From NCBI GenBank assembly GCA_036346395.1, contig CM070602.1, forward strand, positions 22,763,098-22,827,097: a stretch of 64,000 nucleotides of DNA, read 5' to 3'. Shown in pieces: positions 42,667-54,052 of this stretch. Source of the DNA: Hsuehochloa calcarea. Taxonomy: Eukaryota; Streptophyta; Magnoliopsida; Poales; Poaceae. The notes beneath the pieces were generated by a model, which was given only the letters and a program-made list of their open reading frames with translations, was not told where the DNA came from and did not search any database. Within the stretch, counting starts at the first letter, position 1. Every line of letters begins with the position of its first letter. The position numbers and the translations under genes are program-made.

Positions 42667-44468
42667 TCCAGATCTTAGGATGATGTGACAATTGGTAATG
42701 GCGTTTACGGTTTGTCGTTTCACGTGTTTTCGACAAAGTTACTGTGCTTATCGATGGGGGCGGTCCGACCGGTCCTTGCACGGCGGTCCGACGGTCCCAA
42801 ATCTGGTCGGACCGCCATGTGGGGCGGCTCGGACCGCGGTGACCAAAGTGGTCAAAACAGGCTGGGCCAAAAATGGGTGTTGTAGGCAAGTGAGGGGATC
42901 CCAATGCACTTGGTCTCATAATTTTTGGAGTCTCCAGTAAGAAGTTCTATTGGTTTAAAGTTTCCAGAAGGTTTCGGAATTTGAGGGCTTGAATTTTCGC
43001 TTAAGTCCAGGCGGTCCGACCGCTCATTGTGGAGCGGTCCGACCGCCAGGCGGTCCGACCGGCTCACCTGGAGCGGTCAGACCGGTTTCTACTTGAACGT
43101 CGGCCAACTTCGTGACGATGTTGATTGGTTAGGTCAAAGTCATTGGTATCGTGGCATATGGTTTGCATGATGCATGTTTTGACTAACATGGGTCAAGTTG
43201 TGAAGAACTTGTTCCCGAATTCGTGTTTGCTTGTCTGTGGTTGTGCAGGTTGCTTGGTGGTCAACGACGGTCAACGGCGAGGAGAATCGGGACTAGACTT
43301 GGAGAGTTGAGGTTCAGAATAATCTACGATGCCGGGTGAGGTCAACGACTCAAGCGTGACGCAAGATGGACAAGGGTGACCTATTGGCAAATCCATGGTG
43401 CATGGTGAAGCGGTTTAGGTCAAAAGGTTAAAGACGGCGCTTTGCAAAGCGTGCGTGTGTGACCCGTTTGTTAGTGGGCCTTAACGGGAGCCCAATTAAG
43501 TCAAACCCTAGGAGTTCTAGGCCTCCACTATAAATAGGAGGAGGTGGTGGCTGCACCCCATGCTTTCTCGCCTTTTATGTTTCAAAACCCTAATTGTCTT
43601 TAGGGGAGTTGAGGTGGAGGCTAGGGCTCTTGATGGTTTGTGGTGAATTTCGTGATCTTTGATTGTCCACTGATCCATGATGGTGTGGATGTAATCCAGC
43701 ATCAACCACCAAATCAATCTATGCAAGGTTTGCTTGAGATAAGTATCTTTTCGTTCTTGCTTTCAATTTCGTGTTTTTAGGGCTTTCTTTGATCCGCGAG
43801 TTTGTGATTGATTCTTTCACATGAGTTAGCTTGCTGTGATATGTGTGAATCTATCTAGCATCATCTTGATCATCAATCACTCACGAACAAGCATTAGGAT
43901 CAAGTTTTCGTTCTTGCCCGGTTTTAGACCTTCTGTTAATCAATTGGCAATTGCTCAAGATCGTTCCAAGAATTATCATAATATTCGATTGGAATAGGTT
44001 CTCAATAGCATATAGAAGGTGTGTGCAAAGTTTCATAAAGATTAGAGTTGAGAATCAAAAGTTTCACCTAATTGCAACTTCGCCATCGGCCGATTTTATC
44101 GTGCACAGATCGGTTCAGATCACGGCCGATCGCCCGTCATCACGTAGTCGACCGATTTTGGAGTGGTCCGACCGCCAAGACAACGCCTGGTCGACCGCCC
44201 GCAATCGGTCCGACGGTTGGGTACAGAGGTCTAACCGCCCATGCCGTGAGTCTTTGCAATCTTAGTTGATTTTGTTATTTTGCTTAGGGGTTTAATTGAT
44301 TCAATACTAGTCTTCCAACAGACTTGGTATATTGATCTTCATAGCTTTCTAATAGCTACTGGAGTGAAATTGTATTGAGTTCATAATTTGTGAAAAAGTG
44401 AGCGTGCTTCTATTCACCCCCTCTAGTCGCCTTTACTATCCAATGTAATTTATCGTGAATCGAGAAAT
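42667..44468. mobile_element. Insertion in Gypsy-3 integrase, rich in CGGTCCGACCG palindromes
   Basis: Integrase coding stops at GGGGATATG and resumes at AAATGTCTACCGTATGTAGAA, so about 1.8 kb has been inserted, with ATATG/AAATG as a possible imperfect 5-bp duplication. The insert has no recognisable protein, many CGGTCCGACCG-type palindromes, and ATTCACCCCCTCTAG near its right end, a block common near the ends of plant copia LTRs. A solo LTR is the best guess, but no clean TG...CA ends were found. Confidence 0.6.
42755..43085. repeat. Cluster of GGTCCGACCG palindromes
   Basis: GCGGTCCGACCG or near variants occur about eight times (for example 42758, 42783, 42813, 43010, 43036, 43049, 43072). 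More occur at 44150-44215. Each is self-complementary. Confidence 0.8.
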
Positions 44469-45120
44469 GTCTACCGTATGTAGAATTCGCCTATAATAGT
44501 TTTCAGTCAAGTCTAAAGATGTCACCTTTTGAAGCACTCTATGGCAAAAAATGCAGAACTCCTCTGCATTACTCAGAGTCAGGAGAAGGTTATGTCTTCG
44601 GATCAGATACCCTCAAGCAAGCGTAAGAGAAAGTTCGATCGATCATAGACTACCTTCAAGCAAAGGTAGTCTAGACAAAGAGTTATGTCGACAAACGTCG
44701 AAGGGAGTTAATCTTTGAAGTTGGAGATAATGTGTATCTCAAGGTATCACCACTTCGTGGAACTCGAAGATTTAAAGTGAAAGGCAAGCTAGTGCCAAGA
44801 TACATCAACCCATTCCCAATTACCGCCAACCGTGGAGAAGTAACCTACCAACTGGAATTATCAGAAAGCTTGTCAGACATCCACAACATGTTCCACGTCT
44901 CTCAACTCAAGAAATATCTCAGGGTACCTGAAGAGCAAACTCCAGTCGAAGCCATCGCACTTCAGAAAGATCTGACTTATCTAGAGGACCCGACAAGATT
45001 CTCAACATCGTGGAGAAGCAAACCAGACACCAGATCATCTGCCTTTGCAAGGTTCAATGGACCAACCACTCGGAAAGAGAAGCCACCTGGGAGCGCGAAG
45101 ACTAGCTGAAGTTGGATTTC
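44469..45120 (+). pseudogene. Gypsy-3 integrase C-terminus and chromodomain-like tail
   Basis: The reading resumes with EFAYN, LKMSPFEALYGKKCRTPLHY, then KGKLVPRYINPFPITANRGE, YQLELSESLSDIHNMFHVSQ, LKKYLRVPEE. After a frameshift near 45000 it reads HSEREATWERED. Stops at 44624, 44672 and 45103 match CAA/CAG to TAA/TAG changes. The tail has the chromovirus-like EREATWE block. Confidence 0.82.
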
Positions 45121-45168
45121 CCGTCCCTATTCCCAAAGTAGCTCGAATCTCGGGGTCAAGATTCCGTT

Positions 45169-45183
45169 TAAGGTGGGTAGGTT
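45169..45183 (+). other. Gypsy-3 polypurine tract
   Basis: TAAGGTGGGTAGGTT precedes TGTAACAGTCC, the start of LTR B. It is interrupted by Ts. Confidence 0.6.
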
Positions 45184-47028
45184 TGTAACAGTCCATTTTC
45201 GGATTGTTAATAGTATTTGGCTTTTTCAGTTTGTTTCAAAATTTTATTTCAACTTATGTTGTATTTTCAAAATCTGTAGCTTCTACCTCTATTTCAAAAC
45301 CTCTCTCTCTCTCTTTGGGCCCAGCCCATCTCCTCTCCCTCTTGGGCCGACCGACCACCTCCTCTTCCTTTCTCCCCGGCTTATCCTCCCCCTTTCCCCA
45401 TCCAGACCAGCCAGGCCAGTGCCCTCGATTCTCTCACGCCCCATCCCATCGACCACCTCAGAGCTTCGCCTTCGCCACTTGCTCGTGGACTCCAGCACCC
45501 GCCCCCTCCTCATCGCCTGGTGCCTGCAACGCCCACCTACCCCTGTCGCCTCCCCCACCAGCTTGACCCCTGAAATCACAGCCTTCATCGCCCTGTCCCG
45601 TCGCCTATCCCGCCGCTGCATCAGCTCCATGGCTACACACCTGCACCTTTTGGCCCTATGCCGCCACCTGCTCCCCTCCACCTGACCATGACTTCGGTGC
45701 CTCCGTCGCCCCGTCTCGTCAGTAATGCCTGCTCATGTTGGCCCCACCACCTGCGTCGCTTGCCCGAGTCGTTGCTCCTGTCACCTCCCCACTGTGTGCG
45801 CCTGCCCTGTCCTCTCCGACCAGGGCACCCATGCCACGACCGCCTTGAGAACCCTCGCACCTCCAAGTCTCTGACGACCCTTCCTTGCCCTCTCGTCGGC
45901 TATAAAAGGAGCACCGAGCCTTCCATTGTCTCCCCTCGTCTCCCCTTCGTTCTGGTAAGTTCCACAAGAGAAGAGCCTGAGCAGCCCCTTTCTTCTCCGA
46001 GCTCCCCCACTCTCGCTCGTGTTGCAGAGATTGCCCAAAGCCCCGAACTCCGAGTTCGAGCAGCCACCGCGCCTCTTTCCGGTTCTGGCCGCACTAGTGC
46101 AACCCCTCTTCTACCCGCGACAATTCGTGCCCAGGGCTCCTTGGAGCGATCCCCTCAATTGATTTTAGTTTTGTGTCGCAGGAAACATTGTCTTTCATCT
46201 TCTCCTTCAGTCCCGGCAGACCCCTTCACTGCCGTCTTCCTTCGTCGCTGACTGCGAGCTACTCCGCCGCCGCTCGCCCACCTCCGACCTCCCTCTCGGT
46301 CTTGGTAAGCCCCCTTTCTTTATGCCCGGTTGTTCCTCTTGTCAATCCGACCATGCCATGTTGTCAAACCTATTTGACCAGGCCGAGTGGTCGCAACTCC
46401 TTCTCGAATATGTCTACGACCACGTCTATGACCATGTCTACAACTATGTCTACGACCACGTCCACGACCAGGTAGTCGCATAGTCGAAACTCTTTCGATG
46501 ACGCAGTCGAAACTCTTTCGACCACGCAGACGAAACCCTTTCAATAACGCAGACAAAACCCTTTCGACCACGCAGTCGAAGCTCCTTCGACCACATAGTC
46601 GAACCCCTTCTGACTATGTCCTGTAGTCCAACCTCCTTCCGCCACGTCATCAAGTGAAATGTACTAAACGATAAAGACTAAGCCCACAAGACTCAAAATG
46701 AACAAGACTCGAAGCGCAAGACTCGAAGCCCACAAGATCTAAACGAATAATACTCTGAATCCGCAAGATCGAAGCCGTAACTTCGTAAGCTCCGTTCTCC
46801 TCCGTTATAACTCTGATTTTAGTGATTTTTGTTTCTAAATTTGTCTAAATTCAAGACCGTGCTAATGGCATCGGTCTTATTTGATTTGGAGTTCATTTGT
46901 TATTTTATTAGTATTTATTTGTTTTCTTTGCCTATTTATTCTTTCTGGTTCGTTCGTCCGAATGGAGTTCGAAGACATGGGAGATCTCCAGTTTAATCAA
47001 GCGTAGGACTTTCAAGACTCTCTCACCT
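45184..47028 (+). repeat. Gypsy-3 LTR B, first block
   Basis: It starts TGTAACAGTCC. The first ~620 bases have no partner in LTR A because LTR A is truncated. It contains (CT)n at 45300-45315, a TATAAAA box at 45901-45907 and minisatellites at 46407-46617. It is interrupted at 47029. Confidence 0.88.
46407..46617 (+). repeat. Minisatellites in LTR B
   Basis: A 12-base GTCTACGACCAC-like unit in 5-6 copies (46407-46470) is followed by about 6 copies of a 23-base AGTCGAAACTCTTTCGACC unit (46479-46617). Confidence 0.85.
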
Positions 47029-48731
47029 TGTAACAACCCAAAATCCCTAAGTTGCATTAGTTAAACATCTAATATACATTTGTATAATTTTGGATTTGAA
47101 TTTAAAACACAAACTTAATAGGTAAATAAAACAAATGGAAATGAAAATTGATAATAAAAATATAAACTCAATATAATTATTCTAAATATATATTGAGGAA
47201 TTGATTAAAGTATGTTTTGCAATTCTTCTCACGTCAAGTAATAATAATCAATCTTAAATCGGATGGTTTGAAAAACTACATTTAAATTTAATTATTTTGA
47301 TTTCTTGATTCGCATGCATCACAAAAATTATGACTTTATGCATGCATTAGTATCATCATTTTTTTCCTGATTCGACTGACCACAGGCTAGACGCCTGCGT
47401 CTACCTTCTTTTCTGGTCATCTCTCCCATTTTTCAACCTTGCTAACTTCTTTCACTTCTCCCCTTCAAATCTCATCCTAAAACTCAAAATCAAGCCATGC
47501 ATGTCTTACCACTGCGATCGTCATCGCACGACCAACCCATTTCTATTAAAAAAAAATCGCATGCGCAACAGATTGAGCGATTTTGCGAGAGGAGAAAAGA
47601 AGTAGCAGATGAAACACCTGAGTATCTATTCTTTTCCCTACTATTTCTCCAACCTATTTCTCTCTCAAACAACAGCTCATGCGAATAGTGCCTGAAAATA
47701 TTTTCCTAGGTTCTGGACTACTCAATAAACCCACCAACAAAATTTCTCAATTTATAGAATTAATTTGCTATTTTTAATCAGTCAATCAAAGTAGTGAATA
47801 AAAAGTCAAATAGTAAAAATAGAAACTTGAAATAAATTATAGAGATAAATTTTTGTGCAATAAAACTCGTATATTTTTTTATATAATAATCTACTCTAGC
47901 TAAAAAACTATATCTAAAAATTACCTGACACCTCAGCCATTTTACAAATTCTGAAAACACATTGCCTTTTGTCCCAGCCGAAAGCACCTTTCTACTGTAC
48001 CATTTCTCCCACTGTCATCCCCATTCCTCGCTGCCTTCATCTCCTACCACTCCTCACCTCTACTTGTTTATTCACCAAACAATCAAAGTTTCCCTCTGCC
48101 ATTTCTTTTCTCGAGAGAACACTCCACAACACCAATGCACCATTCCACCCACACTCCATTCCCCACGCCACTTTTCCCCAGCCAAACCAACTACCTCTCT
48201 CTATCACTTCTTCTTCCCAATGCCATTTCTCTTCCCAACAGCAGCACTCCACACAATTTTTTTTTACCCCCAACCAAATGCCTCTCCACTGCCATTCTCC
48301 ACCTAGCCAAACAGAGCACTGCCAAAGGCCCCAAGCCACTGCCATTTCTTCTTCCTCCAACCGACCTCCTCCCACCTTCCATTCTTTCTCAAGCAAGAAC
48401 TCAAGCCCATGATTCTCCCCTCCCAATCACCACCAAAAACACTAAATCAATCCATACAGGCTATGTCATTGTATTCATCATCTCATAAGCTTTCCATTCC
48501 CATTAGTGTTAGCATGCATGTCCGTTTGAGCGAGTTCGCAAGAGAGGAAGAAGTAGTAGTGACTGGCCGGGAGAAAGAAGCAGTAGGAGCTTTCATTGCA
48601 TGGTGGGTCTTGTGGCCATGGCCAGCATAAAGCGGTGTCCAGGCAGTAGGGCGCAGCAGTATGGCACATGGCAGCAGCTCGGAGCAGGCCAAGGGCCAAG
48701 CCGGCACCAGCAGCCCGGCGGCACAGCGTCA

Positions 48732-48736
48732 AGGCG
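48732..48736. repeat. Target-site duplication AGGCG, left copy (Copia-2)
   Basis: It matches 54048-54052 exactly. Confidence 0.92.
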
Positions 48737-49206
48737 TGTTGATGTTAATGTTGTTGCGTTCGAATCAACTCTGTGCTTTGCGTCAGCTCAGTCTTTACGT
48801 TCTGTGTGAATAACCGAACTGAATTTGTGCAGTTCGCGCTGTCGATTGTCTGAAGCTTGAAGTCCCTGCAGAGCTTCAGATCGTGTGGGATCGTATCTTG
48901 TAAGTACTATTGGTCCGTGATCTGAAATGTCAGGATCATGGCCGAGTCTTAGATAGAGTAGTGGCTTAGAATCCGGATTGGAATATGTCAATTCGTGTGT
49001 GCGCGTTTATCTGAAGCTGTATTAGTTCAGAATACTGTTGCTGGTCAGTTATTCAGATATAACAGAAACTGAAAACCCGGTGCAAGTTGTTAGCACCAAA
49101 ATGTCTCCCGCTAGTTGTCTTCGTTCTGAACTCCGGCGAAATTCTCTCGCTACGTGAGTGAGTCCACTGTGTTGCGTGTGTTGTGCGAGAGCAATATGGG
49201 TCAATA
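48737..49206 (+). repeat. Copia-2 5' LTR
   Basis: 470 bases. Compared by eye with the 3' LTR it differs at roughly 25-30 positions, several as CAG or CTG against CG. Confidence 0.93.
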
Positions 49207-49208
49207 TT

Positions 49209-49221
49209 TGGTATCAGAGCC
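49209..49221 (+). other. Copia-2 primer-binding site
   Basis: TGGTATCAGAGCC, complementary to initiator-Met tRNA, two bases after the LTR. Confidence 0.93.
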
Positions 49222-49309
49222 GAGTGGAGTGTATGCCAAAGATTATGCCGAGGAGCAGCGAACTCTCTGACACCGCGCTTCGGCGGTTCTGGTGTAGCGC
49301 CCCGGCGCT

Positions 49310-50635
49310 GTGCCGGCAAGGGAGAGTGGTGGCGTATCACTCCAGTATCCAATGCTCTCGAGAAGCAACTACGCTGCATGGGCGATGAAGATGCGAGCGT
49401 GCATGCGTGCTCAAGGTGTCTGGTATGCTGTCGAGCCTGCAGACCCCGAGACGGCCGTAGAGACGAGGAAGGACCAGATGGCCGTGGCAGCCATCTACCA
49501 GGCGATTCCCGAGGAGACGCTACTGCTCCCGTCCAGGAAGTAAACGGCGATGCAGGCGTGGGCAAAACTGAAGACCATGTATGTTGGCGCAGATCGCGTT
49601 AAGGTGGCGAAGATCCAAACTCTAAAATATGAGTTTGAGGTACTCCGAATGAAGAAGTCGGAATCTATTGACGATTTCTCTATGAGATTGACAACGCTTG
49701 TCAATCGCATCTGTGGTCTGGGCGACGCAATGGAAGAGTCCGTTGTTGTCAAGAAATTCTTGCGTGCTACTCCGCCAAAATTTCTACATATTGTATCAAC
49801 AATCGAGCAATTCACTGACCTGGAGACGATGACGGTCGAAGAGGTAATTGGACGTCTAAAGGCGTTCGAAGAGAGAGTCCGAGGCACAGGCCAGGGTGAC
49901 AATGATGAGGATCATCTCCTGCTTACCCGTTCTGAGTGGAAGGCAAAGGAGAAGGAGTGCACAGAGGGCTCCTCATTGAAGACATCTAAAGGACAATGGA
50001 AGAGCGGTGGACGTGGCCGTGGGCGAGGCCACGGGCACAGCCGTGACAATGGACACACCAATGATGACCGAGAAGGTGATCAAGGCTACAAAGAGAAGAA
50101 GTTTGACAAGAGAAAGCTTAAGTGCTATAATTGTCACAAATTCGGCCACTTTGCAGCTGAATGCAGGTCGAAGAAGAAGGAAGAAAGGGTGCATATTGCT
50201 GAAAAAGAAGATGATGAAACAACTCTCCTCATGGTAGAAAAGTGTGAGCTAGCTCAAGTCACAAAGGAATTGGGTGATCAAGTCATGCTCAATGAAGATC
50301 AACTCCATCATAGGCAATCTGGTGATGTAAGGTACAAAAAGCACTCTTGGTACCTTAACACTGGAGCTAGTAACCATATGATAGGAAACAAGTCAAAATT
50401 CACAAATCTTGATTCAACTGTGAAAGGCAAAGTGAGGTTTGGTGATGGTTCCTCGGTAGAGATCTGTGGCAGGGGGACAGTGCTGTTCAAGTGTCTCAAT
50501 GGAGAACACCGTGCATTATCAGAGGTATACTACATACCAAGTCTTACAAGCAATATAATCAGTCTTGGTCAACTAGAAGAAAATGGCTGTAGAATGGTGC
50601 TCGAGAAGGGACACTTGTGTGTGTTTGATCGTTAG
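49310..50635 (+). pseudogene. Copia-2 gag and protease
   Basis: The first frame (49310-49543) has SRSNYAAWAMKMRACMRAQG and AAIYQAIPEETLLLPSRK, ending at TAA. The same domain continues at 49550: AWAKLKTMYVGADRVKVAKI, LKYEFEVLRMKKSESIDDFS, the UBN2-type gag of copia elements. The CCHC knuckle CYNCHKFGHFAAEC starts near codon 192 of the 49550 frame. Protease follows at codon 270 as WYLNTGASNHM: the catalytic Asp of D(S/T)GAS is Asn. The frame ends at a TAG (50633) in FDR*LKLQAK where the family reads through. Confidence 0.9.
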
Positions 50636-51720
50636 TTGAAGCTACAAGCCAAAGTTAAAAGGTCCAGCAACCGCCTCTATGTTCTGAACCTTAGTTTGGC
50701 TGAGCTGGTGTGTCTACTAGCAAGTTTCAGTGATGATGCTTGGTTGTGGCACGCAAGATACGGGCATCTGAACTTTCAAGCATTGCACAACCTGGGTAGC
50801 AGAGAGATGGTGGAAGGACTGCCACACTTAGATCACATTGATCAAGTGTGTGATGGTTGTCTAGTTGGCAAACAACGTCGAGCATCCTTTCCTCAAGAAT
50901 CAACCTATCGGGCTGACAAGTAACTCCAGCTAGTTCATGGGGATCTGTGTGGTCCTATCTCACCACCAACAGCAGGAGGAAAGAGGTATTTTCTGTTGCT
51001 AGTTGATGATTTCAGTAGATACATGTGGATAGTATTACTGAAAATCAAGGATGAGGCAATTGATGCACTGAGGAAGATCAAGCCTAGTCTGGAGCTAGAA
51101 GTTGACAGAAAATTCATAGCCATTCGAACAGATAGGGGAGGTGAGTTCATCTCAACTGAATTCAAAGAATACTGTGATAAGCATGGCATCAAGCACTTTC
51201 TCACCGCACCATACTCACCTCAGCAAAATGGGGTGGTTGAGAGGAGAAATCAAACCGTTGTTGCAATGGCTTGAAGTCTGCTAAAGAGCAAAGGAATGCC
51301 TGGCATGTTTTGGGGTGAAGCAGTTACAACAGCTGTGTACCTGTTGAACCGAGCTCCAACGAAAAGTGTAGTTGGGAAGACTCCTTATGAAGCTTGGTTC
51401 CAGAGAAGACCCAAAGTACAACATCTGAGGACTTTTGGTTGCATTGCTCATGTCAAGCCGGTGAAACCACACTTGGGAAAACTCACTGATCATAGCATTC
51501 CAATGGTGTTAATTGGGTTGAGGTGAGGTCAAAAGCATACCGTGTGTATGACCCTGCTGCTAAGAGATCTTATGTGTCAAGAGATGTCATTTTCGAAGAA
51601 GGTATACAATGGGATTGGAGTTCAGTCTCAGTGTTGAGGAAAATGATAGTGAGGTATTTACTGTATAGTATCCAATTGAGGATGATCTAGGTGGAGACCA
51701 AGCAGAACCAGCTCAAGTTG
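50636..51720 (+). pseudogene. Copia-2 integrase
   Basis: The pre-integrase region (WLWHARYGHLNFQALHNLGS, VCDGCLVGKQRRASF) is followed by VHGDLCGP, LLVDDFSRYMWIVLL, IAIRTDRGGEFISTEFKEYC and PYSPQQNGVVERRNQTVVAM. All three catalytic acidic residues of the DD35E core are present. Stops at 50921 (TAA) and 51272 (TGA) interrupt it, and a frame change follows near 51520 (after IPMVLIGLR). Confidence 0.9.
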
Positions 51721-51734
51721 ATCCACCCTCTTCG

Positions 51735-52718
51735 TTGGCAGATGGAGGGCAAGAAGATGGGGAAGCACCTGGAGTGGTTCAACTTCCTACAAGCTCATCA
51801 GCGCCGCTGCACCCTCCAGACGCTACTGGAAGCCTTGCTGCACCCTCTGCAACAAACTTGGTAGGCAATAATTCTGCCGACGTCATTGAATTGGAAGGAT
51901 CAAGTTCAGGAATATCATCTGCTGTTGAAATGCATTTTCGGTCACTGGATGATTTGTATGATACTACAACGCCAGTACAGCTTGATCTTGATCAACTTAA
52001 TTTGTGCCTGCTTGGAGCCGAGGAGCCCACGGGCATTGATGAAGCAAAAAGGCATGCATGTTGGAGAAAGGCAATGGAGGAGGAGCTAACATCAATCCAA
52101 GATAATGGAACTTGGGACTTGACCGAGTTACCTAGAGGAAAGAAGCCAATTGGTTTTAAATGGGTTTTCAAACTCAAGAAAAACCCCGAAGGTGAAGTAA
52201 TCAAGCATAAGGCTTGGCTTGTTGCGAAGGGGTATGTTCAACGCCAGGGGGTGGACTTCGATGAGGTTTTCGCACCCGTGGCAAGGCTTGAAACAGTGCG
52301 GTTGATCCTTGCATTGGCAGCTCAAGAGAAGTGGAAAGTCCACCACATGGACGTCAAGTCGGCTTTTCTCAATGGAGAACTCCAAGAGGAAGTGTATGTG
52401 CTACAACCCTCTGGTTTTGAAGAGGAGGAACAGGCTCACAAGGTGCTGAAACTCAAAAAGGCACTCTATGGGCTACGCCAAGCTCCCAGAGCTTGGAATT
52501 CAAAGCTGGAAGTCACACTTACTTCACTCGGTTTTGAGAGGAGTGCTTATGAGCATGCAGTCTACAAGAGAAAAATTGGCAATACAAGGCTGTTAGTTGG
52601 AGTATATGTTGATGATTTGGTCATCATAGGGAGCTGCATCAAGGAGATCATGTCCTTCAAGAAGCAAATGAATGACATGTTCAGCATGAGGGATCTGGGT
52701 CTACTATCCTACTACTAG
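51735..52718 (+). pseudogene. Copia-2 reverse transcriptase
   Basis: 327 open codons. An acidic/Ser linker leads into ACWRKAMEEELTSIQDNGTW, KWVFKLKKNPEGEVIKHKAW, VFAPVARLETVRLILALAA, HMDVKSAFLNGELQEEVYVL, LYGLRQAPRAWNSKLE and VGVYVDDLVIIGSC, with the YVDD active site intact. It ends FSMRDLGLLSYY at a TAG made by a one-base loss; the next frame continues GIEVTRNSQGI. Confidence 0.93.
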
Positions 52719-53554
52719 GGATAGAAGTGACACGGAATTCTCAGGGAATCACACTGAGTCAAACAGCCTATGCCACAAAACTACTTGAGAAGACTGGGAT
52801 GATAGATTGCAACTCTTGCTTGACACCCATGGAGCCTAGAGCAAAACTCAGCAAAGAAAGTGAGTCCTCACTTGTTGACCCAACAAATTTCAGAAGCATA
52901 ATTGGGAGTCTCAGGTACTTGGTAAATACAAGACCTGACTTGGCATTCTCAGTTGAACTGGTAAGCCGGTTCATGCAGGAACCAAGATCTGAACATATGG
53001 CAGCAGTCAAGAAGATTCTGAGATACATTCGAAGTACCTTGGAGTTGGGATGCTGATACAAGGGAAGTGCTGGACAAGCTGGTTTGATCGGCTACAGTGA
53101 CAGTGATCTTGCCGGAGACAGTGCAGATCGGAAAAGCACAACTGGCATTGTGTTTTATCTCGGTCAAAGTCCTATCACTTGGAACTCTCAGAAGCAAAGA
53201 GTGGTTGCTTTGTCATCGTATGAGGCAGAGTATATAGCAGCCACCACAGCTGCTTGTCAGGGCATTTGGCTCAGCCGGTTGCAAGCAGATCTGACAGGAG
53301 GTGAAGTGCAAAAGGTATGTCTCAAGGTGGACAATAAATCGGCAATAGCACTTTGCAAGAATCATGTTTATCATGAGAGGAGCAAACATATTGACATTCG
53401 ATACCATTTCATCCGAGAGTGTTTTGAATCTGGTAAGATTGATGTGGAGCATGTCAAGTCAGAAGATCAACTTGTCGATATCCTAACCAAAGCTCTTGGG
53501 CGGGTGAAGTTTCAGGAGATGCGTCAAGGTTTGGCGTATAGGCAACGAAAATAG
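52719..53554 (+). pseudogene. Copia-2 RNase H and C-terminus
   Basis: ITLSQTAYATKLLEKTGMID, RPDLAFSVELVSRFMQEPRS, LRYIRSTLELGC, stop TGA at 53054, then GYSDSDLAGDSADRKSTTGI, SSYEAEYIAATTAACQGIWL, VDNKSAIALCKNHVYHERSK, HIDIRYHFIRE and DILTKALGRVKF. All RNase H catalytic positions seen in the copia family appear kept. The TGA is one step from CGA. Confidence 0.92.
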
Positions 53555-53563
53555 GTCAACAAG

Positions 53564-53577
53564 TTTAAGGGGGTGAA
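53564..53577 (+). other. Copia-2 polypurine tract
   Basis: TTTAAGGGGGTGAA directly precedes the 3' LTR start TGTTGATG. Confidence 0.85.
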
Positions 53578-54047
53578 TGTTGATGTTAATCTTGTTGCGT
53601 TCGAATCAACTCTGTGTTTTGCGTCAGCTCAGTCTTTACGTTCTGTGTGAATAACCGAACTGAACTTGTGCAGTTCGCGTTGTCGATTGTCTGAAGCTTG
53701 AAGTCCCTACAGAGCTTCAGATCGTGTGGGATCGTATCTTGTAAGTACTGTTGGTCCATGATCCGAAATGTCAGGATCATGGCTGAGTCTTAGATAGAGT
53801 AGTGGCTTAGAATCTAGATTGGAATATGTCAATTCGTGTGTGTGCGCGTTTCTCTGAAGTTGTATTAGTTCGAATCATCGTAGCGGTCAATTATTCGGAT
53901 ATAATGTAAATCAAAACCCGGTGCAAGTTGTTAGCACCAAAACGTCTCGCGCTAGTTGTCTTCATTCTGAACTCCGGTGAAATTCTCTCGCTACGTGAGT
54001 GAGTCCATTGAGTCGCGTGTGTTGTGGGAGAGCAATCTGGGCCAATA
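53578..54047 (+). repeat. Copia-2 3' LTR
   Basis: 470 bases, same length as the 5' LTR, followed by AGGCG (54048-54052). Confidence 0.95.
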
Positions 54048-54052
54048 AGGCG

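Larger units (their letters stand above)
48737..54047 (+). mobile_element. Copia-2: Ty1/copia retrotransposon
   Basis: Two 470-base LTRs (48737-49206 and 53578-54047) start TGTTGATG and end CAATA, flanked by AGGCG. The internal order is primer site, gag, protease, integrase, RT, RNase H, purine tract. It is the best-preserved element in the window: only a handful of stops and frameshifts break one long gag-pol reading. It is nested inside the giant solo LTR, so it is younger than that layer. Confidence 0.95.

Noticed and set aside
45173..46251. ORFs of 170 and 197 codons
   Set aside because: LTR B sequence with CT-rich composition; the same frames are partly open in LTR A only because of composition.
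47962..48488. Overlapping ORFs of 110-150 codons on both strands
   Set aside because: The CT-rich strand of an LTR gives Ser/Pro/Thr-rich readings in several frames at once and Gly/Trp/Glu-rich ones on the other strand; none has a motif.
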